From contig JABLUY010000073.1 of NCBI GenBank assembly GCA_013306675.1, positions 1 through 64,000 of the forward strand: a stretch of 64,000 nucleotides of DNA. The letters run 5' to 3'. The notes beneath the pieces are model-generated. The model did not search any database, had not been told where the DNA came from, and worked only from the letters and a program-made list of their open reading frames with translations. Positions 57,125 to 64,000 of the stretch are shown piece by piece. The translations under genes and the position numbers were made by a program. This DNA comes from Thraustochytrium sp. TN22. Taxonomy: Eukaryota; Sar; Bigyra; Thraustochytrida; Thraustochytriidae. The stretch's first letter is position 1. Each line of letters opens with the position of its first letter.

Positions 57125-60100
57125 CTAGTCTTCATCAAGCTCGTCCGTGGCGTTGCCCGCCGCGAAGGTGTTGAAGATGTGCTCGAGCGAGGTGACCGAG
57201 AGGCTGTAGCCCTCGATGCCTGCCTCGTCGCGCGCTCGCTCAATGATGCCGAACATGTCAGAGAGGCGCGTGTCGTCGCGGGAAGGCAGGTTGATGCGGA
57301 GGCGGAGGCCGACACGCTCCAGCAGCTTGTGACCAGGGAAGCGCGTGTCGAGAATACCGATGAGACGCTGGTATGCGCGCTCCACCAGGAGCCACTCGCC
57401 CAGGTTTTCTGACTGGATCATGCCGCTGCCAGAGTTGAGCTGCTGCAAGAGCGCGGCGGCGCTGCCGCTGTCCGTGAAGCTTTCCTCGTAGAGGTCCTGG
57501 GCGCCCGCACGGGAGGTCGCCGCCACGACAGAGTCGTGCGTGAGCATGGTGCTGGGCTGCACGCCAAGGTCTACCAAGGCCTCCGCGACGTCGTCCTCCG
57601 TGGGCACGCGCAGGTTCACCTCGAGCTGGAAGCCCTGGCCGTAGCGCGTCTTGAGACGGTGCGCCGTGCCCAGACACCGCAGGCGGCCGTCCACCATGAT
57701 GGCGATGCGCGACGAGACCGCCTCGGCCTCCTCCATCGAGTGGGTCGTCAGCAGCACCGAGGTGCGCTTCGAGAGCCGCGAGACCACCTCCAGCAGGAAG
57801 CGGCGCGCCGCAGGGTCGACGCCGGCGCTCGGCTCGTCTAGCATCACGATCGCCGGCGTGCCGAGGCTGGCGATGGCCACGCTCAGCTTGCGCTTGTTGC
57901 CGCCCGAGTAGCTCATGGACAGCTTGTCGGCGTGCAGCGAGAGGTTCATCTCGCGCAGCGTGCTGTCGATGAGCGGGCCGAGGACGTCGTCCGGAATGCC
58001 CTTGACGCGGCCGTAGAACTGCAGGTGCTCGCGGCCCGTGAGACGGTCGAAGAGGGCGTCGAACTGCGGGCAGTAGCCGATGGACTGCTGCGCCGCAACG
58101 GTGTCGGTGACGATGTTGTGGCCGTCAATGTAGATGAGGCCCGAGGAGGGCCGGTGCTCACCGGAGATCATCTGCATGGTGGTGGACTTGCCGGCGCCGT
58201 TGATGCCGAGGAGGCCAAAGCACTCGTGGCGGCGGATGCCAAAGCTGACGTCCTTGACGGCGACCTTATCGGGCGTGAGGGTGGTGCCCGGGTAGACCTT
58301 GCGCGCGTGCTGAAGGACGACAACATTGTCGGGATCGGTGCCAGATGCAGACGTCTCGAGGGCGAGCGGCTCGACGCGCTCGCGCTCGGCCAGGACATCG
58401 TCGTCCTCGTCTTCGTTAGCGTCCAGGTCGGCATCCTCGGGCTCGGGGCGCTCCGCGGAGGCGTCTGCAGCGCGGCAGGCAGCACACGGCAGCGTGAGGC
58501 ACTTGTGCAAGCAGCCCTGGCGGCCACAGGCCAGGCCGCCAGGGAAGCAGAGGCCGTTGCGGAAGCGCGACTGCAGCAGGACGAGCAGCAGCGTGTAGGC
58601 GACGCACTCCACGGCGAGGTAAATGATGTCGAGGCCGGCAACCTCAAGGCTGAGCACCCCGTAGGAGACTGGGTTGCTGGGATCGCCACCGCGCGCATCC
58701 GAGTTGAGCACGAAGTTGATGATCTGCTGGTTGGCGATGTTGAGCAGGCCGTGCGCGAAGCAGAAGGAAGGCAGCAGGCGGTAGATGTACATGAGGCTGT
58801 CGTTGGTCTCATAGGTGGTGCTGATGAAGGACATGATGAAGGCGACAATGACGAGCACCATGCCGCCGAGCAGGTTGATGAGGATCATGCCGAACTGTGA
58901 GAACTTGCTCGTCTCGAAAAGGAAGGTGCAGCAATACGTAAAGCTCGTCACGGCCATGCCATAGAGGATGAAGATGAGCGCGACCGTGCCGAACTCCACC
59001 TGGAAGGCCTCCACCTCAAACGCGAAGAGGAGGGCCCAGGCCAGCGCCATGGGCACCAGGTAGGTGCAAAAGTCGAAGATCCAGTTGGACGACCAGTAGG
59101 CGAGCGGCTTGATGCCGTTGAGCAGCTGCTGGTGCCAGCTGCGCTGCTCCTTCTCGCGCACAATGAAGACCGCGAAGCCGGACGGAACAAAGGAGAAGGC
59201 GATGGCGAAGGCGAGGGCCGAGGTGAAGACCGAGAAGCCCGCGATGATCTCTAGTTCTGCCTTGGTGCTTGGGAGCGGCTCGTTGGTGACGGAGATGGTG
59301 TCTTTGGCGGCGGCTGTGGCGCCCTCGGCCCTGATGCGCTTGAGCAGCGCCTCGTTGGCGCGGTTCATCATGAGCGGCGCCGCGTGAATGCCGGTGTAGT
59401 TGTACACGACGGTGTACTCGGTCTCGAGCGTGTCGAGCGGTGCGACCGGTGCGGGCCCGTAGACCTCGTCCGGCACGAGGCCGAAGAGCAGACCGCCGTA
59501 GCGGGCGCCAGCGAAGGCGTCGCGCGTATCGAGGAGATTCTCGGAAAAGGCGTACGCAGAGGCGTTGTACTCGTCGCCGATCGTGCAGGGGGCCGCCACG
59601 GTCCCGCCAAAGTAGGCCGATGCGTCGATAGGCGTGCCGAAGAGATAGCTGAGGTATGCGTTGAGGATGACGTCGAGCTCAATCGGCCTGCAGTACGGCG
59701 CAGTAGGTCCGACGTCGTCGAGGCCCGCGTCGCGGTCGATGCGCGGCATGGTGACGTCGGCCACCCAGGCGCGCGTGGCATTCTCGGAGATGGAGGGCCC
59801 GTTGCCAAAGTTGAAGGGCAAGGGGTTTTCAAGGTCTGCGTTCCAGTCGTCTGTCGAGCCGCTGAGCGTGTAGGCGCTGGAAATGACGTTGAAGCTGGCG
59901 CTCGTGGCGAGCAGGCCGAGCACGAGAAAAATGACCGGGATAAGCAGCTGACAGCACCAGGCGCTGCGGTCGCGGCGCACGTAATGAAAGCGTTTGAGCA
60001 AAATGGCCTTGGCGTGCACCGCGCTCGAAGATGCGCGCTGCGCCTGCAGAGCGCGCTTCTCCGGGTCCACCTCAAGCATGAGGCCGCTGTCGTCAGCTTC

Positions 60101-62899
60101 CAGGTCGTCGGCTTTGGCGGCGGCGGGTACCAGCGCGCCGTGGTCGTCGCCGTCCGCGGCAGGCTCTGCCATGGGCGCGTCCTTGTGCGCGGTTCCGTGC
60201 TCGAAGACGTTGACCGTGCCCTCGGCCACGCGCAAAAACACGTTCTCCAGACTCGTCACGGAGATGCCCACGTTGACGATGCCCAGGCGGTCCGCGTTGC
60301 GCTCCAACTCTGCCAGCATGGCCTGGAAGCGGGGTGACGCGCGCAAGGGTAGCTGCAGCATGATCTCCGTGCCCACGTCCGAGAGCACCGCGGCCTCCTC
60401 GACGTGGCGCTGCACGATGCCAATGACCTCGCTACGGTTTGCGTCCACGCCGTCATCTGCCTTCTCGATGGTCATCTGGTAGCCGACGCCGAAGATCTTC
60501 TTCAGGTACAGGCTGGTGCCGATGCAGCGCAGCTTGCCCTCGCTCATGATGGCGATGCGGTCACCCAGCAGATCGGCCTCGTCCATGTAGTGCGTGGTGA
60601 GCACGACGGCGCGGCCCTCGCGATGGCGCTCGATGGTCTTCCAGGTGAAGGTGCGGCTGTACGGGTCCTGGCCGCTGGTGGGCTCGTCCAAGACGACGAG
60701 CTTGCTGTCGCCCAGGAGCGCCAGGCCGAGGTGCAGCTTGCGCTTCATGCCACCCGAGAGGCTCTTGGAGAAGGTGTGCATCTTGGGCGTGAGGCCAACC
60801 TCGGCGATCATGTCGCGGACGACCGACTCGCGCTGGCGCCAGGGCACGCCCTTGATGCCGGCGTAGATGCGAAAGTGCTCGATGACCGTGAGGTTCGGGA
60901 AGAGGATGTTCTGCTGGGGGCAGACGCCGAGCGAGCGTCGGATGGCGCCCATGTTGGTGCTGATGGGCTGGCCGTACACGTAGGCCTCCCCGGAGGTGAG
61001 GGGGAGCACACCAGTGAGCAGATTCGACAGGGTGGTCTTGCCGGCGCCATTGTGGCCAAGGAGCGCCAAGATCTGGCCTTCGTAGATGGTGAAGGAGACG
61101 TCGTCGACAGCGTTGACCCGGCCGCGGTCAGTCTTGAAGGTCTTGGAGAGATCCCCGGTCATGACGCACCGGCGCGCGGCGCGCAGGTCGTTGAGCGTCT
61201 TGGGCACGGGCTCGAAGTTCGCGTCGTCGTCGGCGATGAGTGCATTCTCGACCTCGGCCTGACGCTCGACGGCGAGGCGGTAGGCGTTCTTGTCGACGTA
61301 GTCGTCGCCGTCCTCGCAAAAGAGGCAGCCGCAGAGGCAGCACCACCACCACCGGATGCGCGAGGCGCCGCCAACCGAGGGGAGGCAGGCGTCCAGGTAG
61401 AGCGCCAGCAGCATGTAGAGGACGAAGTCCCAGACCAGCATGCCGACGCACGTGGAGAGCGTGTAGCCGCTGCTGGCGGACTGCGCGGCGTTGTCCCACG
61501 TGAGCGGCACAAGGCCGCCCTCGTACTCGACAAAGGGTATCGTGCCGAGCGTGAGCGCGGCGGACGGGATGTGGCTGACGAGCAGCTGCAAGCCCCCGGG
61601 TGAGTTCGAGTCGCTGAGCGGCGTGGCCAGGAAGAAGCCGACAAAGTAGAGTAGCACGCCAACGACGATGGCCAGCGTGGTGCGCTGGAACATGGAGGCG
61701 ACGAAGAGGCCAAAGGCCAGCGTGGCCATGAGGTAGAGCCAAATGTACACGAAGACGACGCTGGTCTCGGCGAGCGTGAAGACGTTGATGCGCGCCACGG
61801 CCGTGAGAATGCCGGCCAGCGTGGTGAAGAAGACCGTGTAGTACGTGACCCAGGCAAGCAGGTAGGCGTGCGGGCGGAGGCCCATGATGAACATGAGCTC
61901 TCGCAGGCGAGTCTCCTTGAGGCTGACGAGCTCCATGATGATCATGGCGAGCGGGAAGAGCAGCGCAAGCACGAAGAAAAGAGCAAAGGTCGTGCCGGCC
62001 GAGGTCCAGAACGGGTCGATGTGGTACTCGCTGGTAGGCATGGCCAGCATGTTGACGCGCACGGTCGCGTTCCCCGAGGTGGTGGCCTGCGATAGGATGA
62101 AGGCGTCAACCTCGCGCTGCACGGTCAAGAAGCCTGACATGAGGTACTGCTTCGCGTACTCCGTCTGGCCGCGGTCCAGGTCGTTCGTGGCCGTGGTGAG
62201 CCGCGGCGAGGCGTACGGCACATTGAGCTTGGTCCCGCCTGTGTAGGTGGCTGTCCTGTTGACCCGGATCGTGTAGGCCCAGTTCGGGCCAGCTGACGTA
62301 AAGACCACGGCCATGCCCACCCTGGGGCGCGCGGTCGTGCCGTAGGCGGCGTCCTGCACGTAGCTCTCTAGGTCCGCGCTGTCGTGGATGAGGTCTTGTA
62401 CGACGTCAAAGCGATCCTGGGCGGCCAGCACCGGGTTGCGCGCCTCCCAGAAGCTGCGAAAGTCGGTGGCCGCCTGCGCCTGGGTGGCATTATCGGCGTC
62501 GTTCGGGATGACTACGAAGCGGTTTGACTGGCACAGGCTGCCAAGCCCGCTCGTGAAGATGGCCGCAAGCTCGGCCGGCTCGCTGTCCGCGATGAGGTCC
62601 GGGTGGCACGTGTACGCCATGTTGGACATGCCGTGTGAGATGAAGGGCACGAGCTGCGCCACGTACCATCCCGGTGACAAGAACTCAGTCGTGCTCGGCA
62701 CCTGCAGCGTCTCGTTCACGTAGACGCCGGACGGCAGCACCTCCGGGTCGGTGATGGACTTGATGCCCACCAGCGCGAACATGAGCAGCAGCGGTATCGC
62801 CACCTCCGCCAGGAGCCGCATCGGCTGCCGCGCTTTGATGAGCACCACCATGCGCAGCTGCGCTGCCAGCTGCGCCCCGAAGCTCGCACCGCGCGCCAT
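57125..62899 (-). CDS. Full-length ABCA-type ABC transporter
   Basis: Single exon, 1924 aa from the ATG at 62899. The frame runs on upstream without ATG. Layout TMD1-NBD1-TMD2-NBD2. TM1 begins near MRLLAEVAIPLLLMFALVG, followed by a large extracytosolic domain typical of ABCA. NBD1 (from about residue 610): Walker A GHNGAGKTT, signature LSGGMKRKL, Walker B LVVLDEPTSGQDP (D at the GVDP position is kept, but the Q is unusual). NBD2 (from about 1560): GINGAGKST, YSGGNKRKL, IVMLDEPSAGVDP. Cys-rich clusters (CCLCGCLFC, CFPGGLACGRQGC) precede both NBDs and may be lipidated. ABCA proteins move lipids across membranes. A second related copy follows at 63838. Confidence 0.96.
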   Translation of the reverse strand: MARGASFGAQLAAQLRMVVLIKARQPMRLLAEVAIPLLLMFALVGIKSITDPEVLPSGVYVNETLQVPSTTEFLSPGWYVAQLVPFISHGMSNMAYTCHPDLIADSEPAELAAIFTSGLGSLCQSNRFVVIPNDADNATQAQAATDFRSFWEARNPVLAAQDRFDVVQDLIHDSADLESYVQDAAYGTTARPRVGMAVVFTSAGPNWAYTIRVNRTATYTGGTKLNVPYASPRLTTATNDLDRGQTEYAKQYLMSGFLTVQREVDAFILSQATTSGNATVRVNMLAMPTSEYHIDPFWTSAGTTFALFFVLALLFPLAMIIMELVSLKETRLRELMFIMGLRPHAYLLAWVTYYTVFFTTLAGILTAVARINVFTLAETSVVFVYIWLYLMATLAFGLFVASMFQRTTLAIVVGVLLYFVGFFLATPLSDSNSPGGLQLLVSHIPSAALTLGTIPFVEYEGGLVPLTWDNAAQSASSGYTLSTCVGMLVWDFVLYMLLALYLDACLPSVGGASRIRWWWCCLCGCLFCEDGDDYVDKNAYRLAVERQAEVENALIADDDANFEPVPKTLNDLRAARRCVMTGDLSKTFKTDRGRVNAVDDVSFTIYEGQILALLGHNGAGKTTLSNLLTGVLPLTSGEAYVYGQPISTNMGAIRRSLGVCPQQNILFPNLTVIEHFRIYAGIKGVPWRQRESVVRDMIAEVGLTPKMHTFSKSLSGGMKRKLHLGLALLGDSKLVVLDEPTSGQDPYSRTFTWKTIERHREGRAVVLTTHYMDEADLLGDRIAIMSEGKLRCIGTSLYLKKIFGVGYQMTIEKADDGVDANRSEVIGIVQRHVEEAAVLSDVGTEIMLQLPLRASPRFQAMLAELERNADRLGIVNVGISVTSLENVFLRVAEGTVNVFEHGTAHKDAPMAEPAADGDDHGALVPAAAKADDLEADDSGLMLEVDPEKRALQAQRASSSAVHAKAILLKRFHYVRRDRSAWCCQLLIPVIFLVLGLLATSASFNVISSAYTLSGSTDDWNADLENPLPFNFGNGPSISENATRAWVADVTMPRIDRDAGLDDVGPTAPYCRPIELDVILNAYLSYLFGTPIDASAYFGGTVAAPCTIGDEYNASAYAFSENLLDTRDAFAGARYGGLLFGLVPDEVYGPAPVAPLDTLETEYTVVYNYTGIHAAPLMMNRANEALLKRIRAEGATAAAKDTISVTNEPLPSTKAELEIIAGFSVFTSALAFAIAFSFVPSGFAVFIVREKEQRSWHQQLLNGIKPLAYWSSNWIFDFCTYLVPMALAWALLFAFEVEAFQVEFGTVALIFILYGMAVTSFTYCCTFLFETSKFSQFGMILINLLGGMVLVIVAFIMSFISTTYETNDSLMYIYRLLPSFCFAHGLLNIANQQIINFVLNSDARGGDPSNPVSYGVLSLEVAGLDIIYLAVECVAYTLLLVLLQSRFRNGLCFPGGLACGRQGCLHKCLTLPCAACRAADASAERPEPEDADLDANEDEDDDVLAERERVEPLALETSASGTDPDNVVVLQHARKVYPGTTLTPDKVAVKDVSFGIRRHECFGLLGINGAGKSTTMQMISGEHRPSSGLIYIDGHNIVTDTVAAQQSIGYCPQFDALFDRLTGREHLQFYGRVKGIPDDVLGPLIDSTLREMNLSLHADKLSMSYSGGNKRKLSVAIASLGTPAIVMLDEPSAGVDPAARRFLLEVVSRLSKRTSVLLTTHSMEEAEAVSSRIAIMVDGRLRCLGTAHRLKTRYGQGFQLEVNLRVPTEDDVAEALVDLGVQPSTMLTHDSVVAATSRAGAQDLYEESFTDSGSAAALLQQLNSGSGMIQSENLGEWLLVERAYQRLIGILDTRFPGHKLLERVGLRLRINLPSRDDTRLSDMFGIIERARDEAGIEGYSLSVTSLEHIFNTFAAGNATDELDED

Positions 62900-63837
62900 C
62901 TTGCCCCCTTCCTCGCCCTCCCTCGCTGCCACGCCGCCACGCGCCGCCGCGCCCGTTCTGGGACTGCCGCCACGACCTCCGAGTCGCCAGGTCCCAACTT
63001 GTCCTGTTACTAGTAGTGCAGCATTGCTGCGACCACATGAGCAAGCCTGGGTGTGGCCGTCTGTCCCGGCGCGTGCAGCGAGCGCGCAGCGCGCTCGGCG
63101 CTGGCAGAGCGGCGAGGCGCGTGGCGCGCGAGCGGCGCGGGCCGCCGTCCACGGTCCAGCGCAGACCGCGCAGAGCAGGCCGCGCGGCGCACTTCGCCGG
63201 TCTGCGGATCGTTGGGTCCGCCCTGATGATGGGCGCGGGACGAGCAGGGAGGCACCGGCGAGTCTGCGAGACTGCGATTGCGATGCGGTGCACGCGCTGC
63301 CGTCATGCCAGTGCAGTGCACGTGGCCGGAGCGCCGGGCGGGAAGTACACCGGGTGGCGGGCGGGCTGGCCCGGCCGTGTCCGGACCGGCCGAGGTGGGA
63401 GCTCGGCCGCGGCGATACAGGCGAGCGAGCCAGAGGTCGGCGCGGTGGACACAAGCGTGGACCGTCTTTGGTCGGCCAGGGGGTAACCCTTAGCACTGCG
63501 AGATGATCGAGATCGCGGAAAGGCTCCGAGTCGTGCATTGACAGTGGGATGTGGATACGCGCGGTTGTGCATGTGCTTGATGCGCAGTATTCGCTGCGCT
63601 GAAAACAAGACGTGTTCACGGCTGGCCCTCGCGTCAGCCGGCTTGCGCTCGCCGCCAAGCCAAGCTAGCTCTCGCGTCAGCTTGCGCGTGTCCCGGCACC
63701 GGCGGCAGCCATGCTTCGCCCAAGGAGTGCTGCACTTCAACTTCGTACTACCTACCTGCCATCCCGCCATGGTAAGATGTTTTCTCTCGCCACTTCGCGC
63801 GTTCGTAAGATGTTTTCTCTCTGGCTGGATGGTTAGG
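62900..63837. other. Intergenic region between two tandem ABCA copies
   Basis: This 938-bp stretch is the promoter side of the first ABCA copy and the 3' side of the next. It contains a 17-bp direct repeat GTAAGATGTTTTCTCTC near 63772 and 63806. Long open frames here extend upstream from ABCA but begin with non-ATG codons. No other gene is recognised. Confidence 0.45.
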
Positions 63838-64000
63838 TTATGACTCATCCCGGCCGTCGACCAAGGCTTGGCGCGCGGCAAAGGTGTTGAAGATGTGCTC
63901 GAGCGAGGTGACCGAGAGGCTGTAGCCCTCGATGCCAGCCTCTTCGCGGGCGCCTTCGATGATGCCGAACATGTCCGAGAGGCGCAGCTCGTCGCGAGAG
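63838..64000 (-). CDS. C-terminal end of a second ABCA transporter copy (cut by the window edge)
   Basis: The minus-strand frame ends at a TAA at 63838-63840. Its last 54 codons encode the same conserved ABCA C-terminus as the copy at 57125 (SLEHIFNTFAA shared) but diverge after the A-A to RQALVDGRDES. At DNA level 63881-63936 is identical to 57165-57220 over 56 bp. Only the end is in the window, so a whole gene is assumed. It indicates tandem duplication in the same orientation. Confidence 0.9.
   Translation of the reverse strand, partial: SRDELRLSDMFGIIEGAREEAGIEGYSLSVTSLEHIFNTFAARQALVDGRDES

Noticed and set aside
62900-63658. N-terminal extension of the ABCA protein upstream of 62899
   Set aside because: The frame stays open but has no ATG, and the added residues are low-complexity Arg/Ser/Pro; the ATG at 62899 directly precedes the first transmembrane helix.

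Overview
This window looks like nuclear DNA of a GC-rich, gene-dense, intron-poor protist. The long single-exon genes, the eukaryote-only families (myosins, GATOR1 Iml1, PP2A-B55, ABCA, Coq4), the flagellar genes (CEP104-like, CFAP298-like) and a Fanzor nuclease best fit a flagellated alga-like or labyrinthulomycete/thraustochytrid-like stramenopile. That placement is inference. The few introns are 61-284 bp, begin GTACGT, GTAAG or similar, and most have a CTGAC or CTAAC branch-point-like motif near the 3' end.

Layout. 0.5-9 kb: two convergent myosins, a class-I type with SH3 and WW domains (+) and a long IQ/coiled-coil type (-). 10.3-11.2 kb: three-exon mitochondrial [2Fe-2S] ferredoxin. 13-15.2 kb: a TPR-array protein with an N-terminal TIR-like domain. 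15.9-17.4 kb: two-exon TrpRS. 17.7-20.5 kb: CEP104-like (-). 20.9-22.5 kb: MFS carrier (-). 23.7-25.2 kb: R2R3 MYB (+). 25.4-26.3 kb: COQ4 (-). 27.1-27.7 kb: villin-headpiece protein (+). 27.7-28.6 kb: MDP-1-like HAD phosphatase (-). 28.7-31.7 kb: ZnT5/Msc2-like zinc carrier (+). 31.9-39.6 kb: Iml1/DEPDC5 (-). 40-41.5 kb: UBA-like protein (+).

42.1-44.1 kb: an 11-exon leucine-rich-repeat gene in which almost every 28-residue repeat is one 84-nt exon. 44.2-45.4 kb: CFAP298-like/ZNHIT3-like chimera (-). 46.1-46.9 kb: small membrane protein (+). 47.6-49.2 kb: PP2A B55 (-). 50.6-51.8 kb: an intact Fanzor (eukaryotic TnpB-like RNA-guided nuclease family) inside a 4-kb lower-GC, repeat-bearing island. 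53.4-55.3 kb: S28 serine peptidase (+). 55.5-56.6 kb: calmodulin-lysine methyltransferase-like (-). 57.1-62.9 kb: full ABCA transporter (-), followed at the window edge by the C-terminus of a second, closely related ABCA copy.

There is no operon-like organisation; neighbours are mostly unrelated housekeeping genes, often convergent with tens of bp between stops or divergent from short shared promoters. The standouts are the Fanzor locus, the exon-per-repeat LRR gene, the ABCA tandem pair, and the TIR-like/TPR protein.
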